From an uncultured Alphaproteobacteria bacterium (GTDB lineage: Bacteria > Pseudomonadota > Alphaproteobacteria > RF32 > CAG-239), in NCBI GenBank assembly GCA_944390355.1, contig CALXPT010000007.1, positions 1 through 64,000 on the forward strand: 64,000 nucleotides of DNA, written 5' to 3'. Positions within the stretch are counted from its first letter, which is position 1. Each line of letters opens with the position of its first letter. This document shows, one piece after another, positions 37,982-46,656 of the stretch. The position numbers were made by a program, and so were the translations under genes. Under the pieces are notes generated by a model, which saw only the letters and a list, made by a program, of their open reading frames with translations, had not been told where the DNA came from and ran no database searches.

Positions 37982-38320
37982 TTAGTAATTCTCCTTAAGT
38001 TTGTATGTTCCTTGCTCATCTTCAACTTTTTCAAGCAGATATTTGCCATTATGAGCCATCGCAAACAATTTATTCATTATTTGTATGTTCGACTTAGGTT
38101 TTGCACCTTTTTCTTTAACCCAATAACGCTGATAGGCAGCCGTTATTTGATTTACATTCAATATTTCAATTCCCGCATCACGCGCTTTGATAAAAAGTTC
38201 AAAAAGCTGTTGACCAAAAAGGTCTTGTTTACCTCTGCCAATCTTTACTTCTTCTTCAATATCGGTAATATCTTCAACGTCGAACAACTTTTTTATTTGT
38301 TCAATTTTTTGTTCATTCAT
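37982..38320 (-). CDS. Small protein with winged-helix-like C-terminus
   Basis: The family of this 112-residue protein is not recognised. The N-terminal half is acidic and helical; residues about 50-110 (VNQITAAYQRYWVKEKG, then SNIQIMNKLFAMAHNGKYL and GTYKL) have the helix-helix-helix-wing pattern of winged-helix DNA-binding domains. It ends 3 bp from the iteron/DnaA-box cluster, so it is a candidate iteron-binding or copy-control protein, although it is much shorter than usual RepA/Pi initiators. A TTTTCATAA-rich upstream region precedes it. Confidence 0.6.
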   Translation of the reverse strand: MNEQKIEQIKKLFDVEDITDIEEEVKIGRGKQDLFGQQLFELFIKARDAGIEILNVNQITAAYQRYWVKEKGAKPKSNIQIMNKLFAMAHNGKYLLEKVEDEQGTYKLKENY

Positions 38321-38687
38321 CGTTTTTGCCTTTTCTATTTTAGACTACATCTGAGTTTTCATAATATTATCAAGTATTTTTTTATTTGTAAATTATTTTT
38401 TTTATTTTTTGTTTGACAAATGGGAAAAAATAATTTATAAAAGAGTAAATTATTGAGTATGTTTTAATAAAAAATAACCGATAATTTAGTTATAAAACAT
38501 TGTGAATATGTATTAAAAACAACAGGTTAGGCTTGCTCTTCCGATTCGTTTTAACTTTTGAGGATAAAGGAGGTGATGTTTATGCAGTAAAGATATCAAG
38601 ATTGAAAATCTTGATACCTCTTTTTGTACTGCCCTGGCCTCATAAATTGGGCTCAGGAATGTTAATTTTAAAAAAAAGAGAAATTAT
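38321..38687 (+). promoter_or_regulatory. Promoter and structured leader with two-codon minigene
   Basis: A consensus promoter, TTGACA (38413-38418), 17 bp, TATAAA (38436-38441), faces the methyltransferase genes. About 125 nt into the leader, AAAGGAGGTGAT (38566-38577) is a full-length match to the anti-Shine-Dalgarno sequence. It stands 8 nt (from GGAGG) before ATG CAG TAA (38582-38590), a Met-Gln-stop ORF. A perfect 10-bp hairpin with a GAA loop (38594-38616) and a T5 run follows, terminator-like. The next gene starts at 38688. Confidence 0.6.
38594..38625 (+). terminator. Terminator/attenuator hairpin in the leader
   Basis: TATCAAGATT / AATCTTGATA with a GAA loop is followed by CCTCTTTTTG. 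It lies between the promoter and the methyltransferase gene, so termination would be partial or regulated. Confidence 0.6.
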
Positions 38688-40031
38688 ATGGAAAAATATA
38701 ATACCAAAATCGCGGAAACGCGTGAAGTCATAGAAAATGAATTCATTGACGTGACTTCTAAAATCAGTGAAGAATCAATCTTAACCGGAGTTGAGACACA
38801 TGATGTTTCTACTTCAAATGCTAACGACAACGATAAAAATGGTGGGGTTCCGACTCCACCGCTTTCTTCTGATATTGTTACAATTGAAGGTGAAGCTATT
38901 GTTGTCAGCTCGACACCTATTGTTGATGAAGAACAAATTATGGCAGAATGCGCTGATTTGACCAGTGAGGTTACATTGGCGGCGAACAGTTGCCAGAGAA
39001 GTAAATTTTCAGCAGATTTAACAAAAATTCCTGAAGATTTACATTCTTTGGTAATACCGGATGATCCTAACGATTTATCGGTGTTTGTAGTAGCTAGTGA
39101 ACGTGCTATTCAGGCTGCAAAAGAATCTTCAAGAATTAAAAGAAAAACGACTACTCAAGAGTATCATGTTCGTCACGAACATGCACGCGAGTTTGGCTTC
39201 ATTGCCTTGGATACAGCTTTAAAGCTGAGTCTAAGACTTAATGAGGTTGCATGTCATGGAGGCGGTCGTTCTGACCTTCATCCTGAAAAGTATGAAGGAG
39301 ACAACCGTTTTCAGTACCAGATTTTTGAAGAAGATTTTGGCTTACATGATAAGGTTGCCAGAAGAATTATGAAACTCACTGTAGAAGCTGTTGATAAAGA
39401 GAAGAAATTCGCTAATGACAACAACGAAATTCCGACTTTGACACATGCTTTGCGCTATGTGAAAGCTAAGGAAAAAGAGTTGAATAAAGCAAAAGAAGCC
39501 GCAAATAATATCGCAAGCAACGATAATGGTGATTCAAAAACAAGTGAATTACCTATCGGTAAGTACGACATTATTTACGCTGACTTCAATAAGTTTGAAG
39601 AAGACTTTGATTTGTCTGAAGCTGCAAATGACAATTGTTTGCTCTATCTTTGGAGTGATAAAAGTCAAATTGCTAATGCGATTGATTTTATGCGTAACAA
39701 CGGCTTTGAATATGCTGATACTGCGGTATTTGTGAGAAATAAATTCCGCCATGGCGGTCAATATTTTAAGGATTATCATTCTCAAGTTCTGGTTGGCTTA
39801 AAAGGTAATTTTGAAAAACCTGAATTTCGTGGTGAAAAATCTGTTGCTTATGAAAGTGAAATTGGCGAAGGAAGTGGGTATACATATTACAGAAGTGTAA
39901 TTAAGTTGCTTTATCCAGATGCTGAATTGCTTGATTTGGTAACGGAAGCAGAAGTGCTCACGGAAACAATTGAGGATATTGAGGGTGTAGACGATACAGC
40001 CTCTACTTCTCGGGAGGTGTCCGATGACTGA
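38688..40031 (+). CDS. MT-A70-family methyltransferase homologue without DPPW
   Basis: The 447-residue protein has a long acidic, Ser/Thr-rich N-terminus (1-100), a helical middle (about 115-265: RHEHAREFGFIALDTALKL and on) resembling phage and plasmid DNA-binding regions, and a C-terminal domain of MT-A70 type. In that domain YDIIYADFNKF (about 292-302) replaces the DPPW catalytic motif; LLYLWSDKSQIANAIDFM, NGFEYADTAVFVRNKF and HSQVLVGLKGNF match the following strands. Without DPPW, N6-adenine methylation is doubtful. It overlaps the next start by 8 bp, so the two are coupled. Confidence 0.65.
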   Translation: MEKYNTKIAETREVIENEFIDVTSKISEESILTGVETHDVSTSNANDNDKNGGVPTPPLSSDIVTIEGEAIVVSSTPIVDEEQIMAECADLTSEVTLAANSCQRSKFSADLTKIPEDLHSLVIPDDPNDLSVFVVASERAIQAAKESSRIKRKTTTQEYHVRHEHAREFGFIALDTALKLSLRLNEVACHGGGRSDLHPEKYEGDNRFQYQIFEEDFGLHDKVARRIMKLTVEAVDKEKKFANDNNEIPTLTHALRYVKAKEKELNKAKEAANNIASNDNGDSKTSELPIGKYDIIYADFNKFEEDFDLSEAANDNCLLYLWSDKSQIANAIDFMRNNGFEYADTAVFVRNKFRHGGQYFKDYHSQVLVGLKGNFEKPEFRGEKSVAYESEIGEGSGYTYYRSVIKLLYPDAELLDLVTEAEVLTETIEDIEGVDDTASTSREVSDD

Positions 40032-41079
40032 TGACATCAGTAGAATGATACCAATATTTTGCGCCTTTCAAAGTGCATCTATTGGTTTTGAATGGATAAA
40101 GCAGTTGGGATTTAAAATCGTTCTCGGCAACGAATTAAATCCAATCCGATACCTTTGGAGCTGTGATAAATATCCTGATGCTGAAATTATAAAGGGGTCT
40201 TTCACGGACCCCAAAATCTTTGCTCAACTGGTTTGTAAATTCGTTGAAAAAGGTTGTAAAATCGGGACATTTTCTCCTTGTTGTCAACCATTTTCAAAAG
40301 CGGGAAAATCTCACTTGCATTCAACCGAAGCCTTTTATTTTTTGTATATATTAAAATTTATACAATTAACAATGATGGAATCCGGTTGGATTGAAGAAGC
40401 AGAAGAATTTCAGAATGCTATTTTAGATGACGATGGCAGAATGGTTGGGCAACGTATTCGGGATGCGTTGGAGCCATTAGGTTATCACGTGGAAATATTA
40501 GTACAGGATGCTGCTGGATTTGGCTGTCCACAACACCGTCGCCGTACGATTATCTTATTTTCTCGTGTTGGCATATGGAAACATCCTCAAGAATGCGATG
40601 AAAGTCAATATACTACTCCTGAATCTGTCATTGGTTTATTACCTAAAGTCGCAGCAGGTCAACGAAGCGGAATACCTTTGCATAATGGTCCAAGCATGCC
40701 TAAATGCCAAGTAAACATGTTACATGGTGTTAAGGAAGGCGAATCCCCAAGGCAATTTGTAAATGCTGATGGTTCTTTACCGAAGAAGCCTAAACCTGAT
40801 TTTGTTGGTAGACGCAACTTCAGGAATAAACCTTGGGGAACAATTGTGCAAAAAAGTGCAAGCATTTCCGGTTATAATACGGTTCATTACGAACAGGATC
40901 GTACATTAACAACCTTGGAAACAATTTTGTTAACGGGATTACCTCAAGATTGGTTCATTCCATTATGGGCCAGAAACGATGAACAGTTAATCCGTGATGT
41001 AATCGGCGAGTGTTTCGCGCCACATCATGTAAAAGCTTTGTTGCAGTCTTATATAGATTGTATCGTTAAAAAGCCATAA
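40024..41079 (+). CDS. Divergent C5-cytosine methyltransferase homologue
   Basis: The 351-residue protein has C5-MTase landmarks: a changed motif I (CAFQSASIGFEWIKQLGF; FxGxG lost), motif IV as SPCCQPFSKAG (Cys before Gln at residue 87), motif VIII GCPQHRRRTI (about 167-176), and a late motif IX/X region with GECFAPHHV instead of GNAVPP. No ENV motif VI is seen; an acidic IEEAEEF lies at the expected distance. It may be a weak, altered or inactive enzyme. GGGAGG before the ATG and the 8-bp overlap show coupling to the MT-A70 homologue. A strong terminator follows. Confidence 0.72.
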   Translation: MTDDISRMIPIFCAFQSASIGFEWIKQLGFKIVLGNELNPIRYLWSCDKYPDAEIIKGSFTDPKIFAQLVCKFVEKGCKIGTFSPCCQPFSKAGKSHLHSTEAFYFLYILKFIQLTMMESGWIEEAEEFQNAILDDDGRMVGQRIRDALEPLGYHVEILVQDAAGFGCPQHRRRTIILFSRVGIWKHPQECDESQYTTPESVIGLLPKVAAGQRSGIPLHNGPSMPKCQVNMLHGVKEGESPRQFVNADGSLPKKPKPDFVGRRNFRNKPWGTIVQKSASISGYNTVHYEQDRTLTTLETILLTGLPQDWFIPLWARNDEQLIRDVIGECFAPHHVKALLQSYIDCIVKKP

Positions 41080-41084
41080 TGTGT

Positions 41085-41120
41085 AAAAAAGAGGAGTTTA
41101 GTTTTAGACTCCTCTTTTTT
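41085..41120 (+). terminator. Strong terminator after the methyltransferase pair
   Basis: AAAAAAGAGGAGT (41085-41097) pairs with ACTCCTCTTTTTT (41108-41120), a 13-bp stem with a 10-nt loop. Confidence 0.9.
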
Positions 41121-41487
41121 GATTTTAAACCTATTGCCAACAGGAAATAGGTTATCTTGCTTAAATTATGGTCCATTATAGCGGCCCGGGGCATGCGTGT
41201 TTATTATATTTTTTTATATAAACATAATGCGGTGGTGTGTCCGGCTGACTCGTGATTTTCTAAAAAAGGCTAATTTTGGAGCTTTTTACGTGTGGAAATA
41301 AAATTAGCCTTAGTCCTTTCCAGTAGAAGATTATTAGCTATTTCGTTCATACAGCTTATTACGCATTTTATCTTCAGATGTTCAAGTAAATTCGTAGCAA
41401 CTTGAAACAAAATGCCATCAGTCAAATAGTTTTTTTAGCGGCAATCTCCAATCAATAAACAATTCTATTATACATAGGAGATTAACC
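41121..41487. other. Gene-free stretch with palindromes
   Basis: Holds the hairpin AACCTATTGC/GGAAATAGGTT at 41128-41153, which recurs near 43.7 kb, a short GC-rich island GCGGCCCGGGGCATGC around 41180, and an inverted repeat AAGGCTAATTTT / AAAATTAGCCTT (41266-41277 and 41300-41311) with a 22-bp loop. No ORF of note. A GGAGAT site lies before the next gene. Confidence 0.65.
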
Positions 41488-42357
41488 ATGCGAAAAAAAC
41501 AGAAAATAAATAGGAAAAAGAAAAGTCAAAGAGCTTACGGAGACTTTATTCATATAGTAAAATGCTGGAAAGATTATTTTATTTTCACATCACATATTAG
41601 TAATATATATGATAAAGATATTAGAAAAAATGAAATAGAAGTATATAGATTACCAATATGGAGAGATATAACAGAAATACAAAGGTTAGCATATTTCCTT
41701 TGTTTTATGGCAGAAACAAGAGAATTTATTAATGTTAAACCTTTTACTTTAGATTTTAGTAAAGAGTTTAGAGATAGATATAAAAATTTATCATATAAAG
41801 AATTAAAAGCAGTTATTATCAAAAGAATGTATGGTAATTTAGACTATCAACTACAATCTATAAAAAAACCTATGATGTCATTTATATTAGAGAATAAACC
41901 TACATATAGACGTAAAGATATAAATGATAAAGAAACTCACATACATGGAATAAGAGAAGTATTTGATAAAGATATAGAAGATAAAATAAAATTATCATTA
42001 AAGACTTCTGTATGTAATGGAAATAAAGAATATAAAAGACCTGAATATCGTAATATGCTACAAACAAAAGACAAATATAATAATGATGATAAAAATGGTG
42101 CTAAAGGTTGGATGAAGTATCTTAATAAAGGTACGTGTTCAAATAATGGTTTATATATATCTGATTCATTGTTAGAAAAAATACGTAATGACTATAGTCA
42201 ACTTTATAAAGAATATACTTATTATATAAAAGAGTTAAAAGATAAAGGTTATAAGGTAAAGTATAAAAAAGTAGACATTGGAAATCTATATAGCAAAATG
42301 CTTTCTTATTGCTTCATAAACAACCCAGAAACAAGAGAATTTGAATTTTATATATAA
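41488..42357 (+). CDS. Possible HUH-type replication protein
   Basis: The family of this 289-residue, strongly basic and AT-rich-coded protein is not certain. Three features recall rolling-circle (HUH) Rep proteins: a strand with acidic residue (MMSFILENKP), a nearby ETHIHGIREV (H-x-H, HUH-like motif II), and GWMKYLNKGTCSNNG (Y-x-x-K, motif III-like with the catalytic Tyr). Spacing is plausible for small Rep or inovirus Gp2-like proteins. A 12-bp inverted repeat with a 22-bp loop lies about 180 bp upstream and could be its origin. If wrong, it is an unknown island protein. Confidence 0.4.
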   Translation: MRKKQKINRKKKSQRAYGDFIHIVKCWKDYFIFTSHISNIYDKDIRKNEIEVYRLPIWRDITEIQRLAYFLCFMAETREFINVKPFTLDFSKEFRDRYKNLSYKELKAVIIKRMYGNLDYQLQSIKKPMMSFILENKPTYRRKDINDKETHIHGIREVFDKDIEDKIKLSLKTSVCNGNKEYKRPEYRNMLQTKDKYNNDDKNGAKGWMKYLNKGTCSNNGLYISDSLLEKIRNDYSQLYKEYTYYIKELKDKGYKVKYKKVDIGNLYSKMLSYCFINNPETREFEFYI

Positions 42358-42522
42358 ACCCTATTCTAAAATAAAAGATTGAGTCATATGGTCAAAAAAA
42401 TGGGTCTTCTTGGTTAATGATCCAAAATGTCTTATCATCAAAAAATCGTTAGTTAATCATATTTTATTGTTGATTTATTCATAATTTAATCATAAAATAA
42501 TCATAAATTATAGGAGTAAATC

Positions 42523-43611
42523 ATGACTTTTTTACCAAAATATACCATTACCAAAGATATTTTAGCTGATTTAACTAAGATTGAAGCTGTTAAAAATTCG
42601 TTTGATGATAAACTTTTGTCACCTGTTTTATTATCTTCGCTGCATAAAACTGCCAAAATAGCACAAAGTCACTACTCTACGCAAATTGAAGGTAATCATT
42701 TATCATTAAAACAAGTAGAAACGACGCTTTATTCTGCCAACAATAGAACAAAAGAATATCAAGGTCATGACGAAAAAGAAGTCAAAGCTTATTATGAAGC
42801 TATCAATTATATGGAAAAAGTTCTTGAAAATGGCGGAGAATTTGATGAAAAGCTGGTGCAAAAAATCCATTCACTAATTGAAGGCAGTAAAAAAATTATT
42901 CCATATCGTAATGAACAAAATGCAATATATGACACATCTGACGGCTCACTTGTTTATCTTCCACCGGAAACTAAAGATGTTCCGATTATGATGAAAGATT
43001 TGGTTGCTTGGGTAAATGAGAATATTGATAAATTGCCAACACCTATTGTAGCCGGACTGTTTCATTATCAATTTGTAACCATTCACCCATATTTTGATGG
43101 TAATGGTCGAACAGCACGCTTGATGACAAGTTATATTATGCGTAAATTCGGTTATGGCTTAAAAGGTATTTATTCTTTGGAAGAGTATTATGCTAAAAAT
43201 CTTAAAGATTATTATCAAGCATTAGCAACACATCCGCATCATAACTATTATTTTGGCAGACATGAAGCAGATTTAACTCCTTGGCTTGAATACTTTATTA
43301 AAGGTGTGGCAACGGCATTTGAAAATATCAATATTAAAGCGCAAGAACAGCAGAACACAGGTATTAAAACGGATATATCACCTATGTTGCGCAAACTTGA
43401 TATTAAACAACGCAAAATTTTAGAATTATTTGTAGAGTTTGATCAAATAACATCAAATCAAGCAGGTGAATATTTGAATTTATCATCACAATCAGCCAGA
43501 CTTTTATTAAATAGATGGGTAGAAGAAGGATTTTTAATAATAGCAAATAAAGCGCGTAAAAACAGGACTTATTGCTTATCCAAAGAATATGAACAGCTAC
43601 TCATGAAATAA
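42523..43611 (+). CDS. Fic-family protein, class II (self-inhibited)
   Basis: Fic proteins transfer AMP or other groups to target proteins. The 362-residue protein has the canonical active site HPYFDGNGRTAR (about residues 188-199). The class II inhibitory helix motif STQIEGN (S52, E56, G57) precedes the Fic core. The flap segment IYDTSDGSLVYLPPE is present, and a C-terminal winged-helix domain (about 295-360, ITSNQAGEYLNLSSQSARLLLNRW) is also seen, as in many Fic proteins with an auto-regulatory DNA-binding tail. No separate antitoxin is adjacent. A TAGGAGT site precedes the start. Confidence 0.93.
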   Translation: MTFLPKYTITKDILADLTKIEAVKNSFDDKLLSPVLLSSLHKTAKIAQSHYSTQIEGNHLSLKQVETTLYSANNRTKEYQGHDEKEVKAYYEAINYMEKVLENGGEFDEKLVQKIHSLIEGSKKIIPYRNEQNAIYDTSDGSLVYLPPETKDVPIMMKDLVAWVNENIDKLPTPIVAGLFHYQFVTIHPYFDGNGRTARLMTSYIMRKFGYGLKGIYSLEEYYAKNLKDYYQALATHPHHNYYFGRHEADLTPWLEYFIKGVATAFENINIKAQEQQNTGIKTDISPMLRKLDIKQRKILELFVEFDQITSNQAGEYLNLSSQSARLLLNRWVEEGFLIIANKARKNRTYCLSKEYEQLLMK

Positions 43612-43730
43612 AGTAATTCATATTGTGTTATAAGCGACCATCAGACTAGCGGATTTAATCTTTATATATAAACCTATACCAAAATAAAATGCCAAGTCAT
43701 AAGATTAAAAAATGAGTCTTAGTGATTTTC

Positions 43731-43756
43731 AACCTATTTCCAACAAGAAATAGGTT
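43731..43756. repeat. Second copy of the 26-bp hairpin repeat
   Basis: AACCTATTTC-caacaa-GAAATAGGTT is a perfect 10-bp hairpin. It matches 24 of 26 bases of the copy at 41128-41153. Confidence 0.8.
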
Positions 43757-43794
43757 TGTAAAAAACATAAAGATGAATAAATCATAATTAATAC

Positions 43795-46656
43795 TTATTT
43801 AGTCTTTAGATACTTTGAAAGCTTTTCTGTTTCCACATCTACTTGCCAGCCTTCACAATTTGCAAGATATTTATCAATGAAGGCATCTTTATCTGATTTT
43901 AATTTAGGATCATCTGTAAAATCATTTTCAAAGATATACTTAACTAATTCTTCAATAAATGATTTGTTTGAAATAAATAAGCGCTGTTTTGATGAAATTA
44001 TTAATTTTGATATGATATCAAAAATTTTTCTCGGAAATTTCGGTAAATCTCTTAGTAAGTTATCCTCAATCATAAATAATTGAATAGGAACATTATGGCT
44101 AACAACCAAATTATGAAGGTTATCTATTACCCACTGTTCATCAAATTGATTACATTGATACCATCTTTCAAATTGCGATAATACTTCTGTATATTTGATT
44201 TCTTTTCCTTTTATTTCTTGTAACAGCCATTCCCAGAGTTTAACAAATCTATTGATAACTTCTTGCGCTATAATCTGGTCTGGGTTGTCTCTATTCCACA
44301 TAGAAAAACCTATATAATTTATAAATTCCACCTGTTTCTGATAGTTGTTGTGGTCGTTAAATAACAATTTAATTATTTCAGAATCCAAATCAAACAGACC
44401 TCTACCATAACATATAGCTAGAAATTTACTTACCTGAGAATCTTCTGTTTTAGTTTGTTCATTATTAGAATATATTTGATTTTCAAGTACATATGTAAAT
44501 TTACTTTTAAGCAAATGAAACGTATCATTATATACTTGTGAATAATCTACAAAAGTTGCAAAAGTAGCTTCAAATAAATGGCGTTTTTCTGAATCTTCCG
44601 GAAATAAGTTATCAATATTATTTTCCGTTATGGTTGGCAATGCATAATGTATCCAAGGAAGCATATGTGCAAAAATAGCATATGTTTCTAGGTACTTAGG
44701 ATTTTTAAATAATTCATCTATAACCGTAGCAATATCTTCTAATGGCTTATTGTTATTTTTACTCCAAATAAGATAAAGGACTAATCCTTCCACTGACTTT
44801 CCGTGTAATGAATTGATTGCAGATGTTAAATAATCTCCTAGATTGTTAACAGTTTTCTCTTCTTTTACTTTCTTTTCTAAATATTTATCTTCTGCAAAAC
44901 ATAATTTTTTTAATATATTAAAAGCCTTATCAAGATATTTCTCATCAAAATCTTCTAAATTTTCTTTGTATCTAAACGCCTTAGACAGCAAATCGGCGAC
45001 CACCGCTTTAGCATTTTGCCAATCGCTATCACCATCATGAAATTTACTACGATTTTCAAATACACTATTCTGTTCAACTATCCATTGGCTAAATTCAATT
45101 ATATTTTGCCATTGTGCATTTGTTATTGTTTTCGCATCACGTAACCCAGATAATATGTAGTGTATATAAGTTGGATCTTCAATTGCTTTTAATTTTTCCA
45201 AACAATTTAAATACTTATTTGGATTTGATATAGAGTCATTTCTAAGATCTTCTGCTAAACCAATTTTATGAGAAACCATATCATCGGATTTCCAAGAATT
45301 AATAAACTCTACTATTTCTTCAACCGTTTTTTCTGACAATTCGTCTGTATTTAGTGGTGAAGATATAAATCCACTTTCCATCCAAAAAAGCATGTCAGGA
45401 TGATTACTGTATTCTACTTCTTCACCTTTATCATTGTACAATATTGTGTGATATTTATCTAACATATCTTGAGATAAATATTTTTTAATAGGAGTTAATT
45501 TATGTAAACGCCATATGTTTTTTTTCTTTTCAGATGATATTTGATCATCTGTTTCATAATCTTTCCTATTTGGTCCTTCATCTATATAATCTAATATAAT
45601 ATTTTGATTTTCTGTAGAAAGTAAATTAAATTTTTCTTGTATTAGTAAATAATATTCATGGTGGTATGTACTATTATCAAAAATATCTCTATTTGTAAGA
45701 TATTTAACTAATAAATCATTATTACATCTATCACTTACTCTTAATAAGTATAATATGATTCTCGTCATTGTTGGACAATTTGAACTTTCTAAAAGATCAA
45801 AAATATTTTGATTACTATTTGCATCTCCATTTTGAATTAATTCAAAGGATCTATCCCTAATTTCAGATACCAAGATATATAGTGGTTCACTTTTTTTATA
45901 GATATCCTGAACGTGTTTTTCGATAGCGGAACGATGAATATAATCAGTATAGTAATAGCCATCAATTTCATCTTTAGATAAACCATCAATCATATCTTTA
46001 GTTATTATGGAAACATATAAATCCAATAATTCTTCTGAAAAATCTGAAAATATAGTATTTACTATTTTAATGATTTGCTCATAGCCATAACCGGAATTGG
46101 CAATTTTAATGTATGGACTAAAAGAAGCTCCTATACTATACTTATCTTTTGTTAATTTGATAGATAATAAGTTTCTACATATATCTAATGCTAAAGGTTT
46201 ATTTATAGTCTTTAATTTCGTTAATACTTGTTTCAAGATATCATCATCTTGCCATCCAAATCTATCTATTTTTTTTAGGCTTTCATTATATACATTCATA
46301 ATTTCTATAAAATCTCTATCAGGTAATTTTATTGATAGAGAAATGCTTTGCTGAATAAGCCACCAGTCAGGATTCTGATTTTCTTTTATTTTTTGCAATA
46401 TTGGTTGTATGAATTGCATAATTTGATTTGGAATTTCAGATGCTATTTTAAGTAAATAAGGAAAAGCAACCCATTCTTTATATTCTTGACCATAATCATT
46501 CGTATTTGTAGAGTACTCTAAAAGATTTTGCTCCTTTAGTATTTCAAACCACTCAGGATTCTCTAATTTAGCAAAAAATTGCTCTTTTAAATTACCTTTC
46601 AGATTAGCTAATACAAATTTAATTTGTTCTTGTGTTGGTTTCTTCCAGGATGACAT
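43795..46656 (-). CDS. Large helical-repeat protein of unknown function
   Basis: This 953-residue protein is not recognised. It has no TM helix, signal peptide, P loop or nuclease motif visible by eye, and looks all-helical throughout, compatible with HEAT/TPR-like arrays. The N-terminal segment KEQFFAKLENPEWFEILKEQ, then WVAFPYLLKIASEIP, recalls the helical-repeat parts seen in large defence-type proteins, but this is only an impression. It is the second gene of a pair: its start overlaps the end of the 230-aa gene by 38 bp, so the two are coupled. Codon use is very AT-rich. Confidence 0.75.
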   Translation of the reverse strand: MSSWKKPTQEQIKFVLANLKGNLKEQFFAKLENPEWFEILKEQNLLEYSTNTNDYGQEYKEWVAFPYLLKIASEIPNQIMQFIQPILQKIKENQNPDWWLIQQSISLSIKLPDRDFIEIMNVYNESLKKIDRFGWQDDDILKQVLTKLKTINKPLALDICRNLLSIKLTKDKYSIGASFSPYIKIANSGYGYEQIIKIVNTIFSDFSEELLDLYVSIITKDMIDGLSKDEIDGYYYTDYIHRSAIEKHVQDIYKKSEPLYILVSEIRDRSFELIQNGDANSNQNIFDLLESSNCPTMTRIILYLLRVSDRCNNDLLVKYLTNRDIFDNSTYHHEYYLLIQEKFNLLSTENQNIILDYIDEGPNRKDYETDDQISSEKKKNIWRLHKLTPIKKYLSQDMLDKYHTILYNDKGEEVEYSNHPDMLFWMESGFISSPLNTDELSEKTVEEIVEFINSWKSDDMVSHKIGLAEDLRNDSISNPNKYLNCLEKLKAIEDPTYIHYILSGLRDAKTITNAQWQNIIEFSQWIVEQNSVFENRSKFHDGDSDWQNAKAVVADLLSKAFRYKENLEDFDEKYLDKAFNILKKLCFAEDKYLEKKVKEEKTVNNLGDYLTSAINSLHGKSVEGLVLYLIWSKNNNKPLEDIATVIDELFKNPKYLETYAIFAHMLPWIHYALPTITENNIDNLFPEDSEKRHLFEATFATFVDYSQVYNDTFHLLKSKFTYVLENQIYSNNEQTKTEDSQVSKFLAICYGRGLFDLDSEIIKLLFNDHNNYQKQVEFINYIGFSMWNRDNPDQIIAQEVINRFVKLWEWLLQEIKGKEIKYTEVLSQFERWYQCNQFDEQWVIDNLHNLVVSHNVPIQLFMIEDNLLRDLPKFPRKIFDIISKLIISSKQRLFISNKSFIEELVKYIFENDFTDDPKLKSDKDAFIDKYLANCEGWQVDVETEKLSKYLKTK

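Noticed and set aside
38533-38733. 66-codon frame across the leader
   Set aside because: It has no ribosome-binding site of its own, runs through the strong SD and hairpin, and overlaps the next gene by 46 bp. The SD and minigene explain the signal better.
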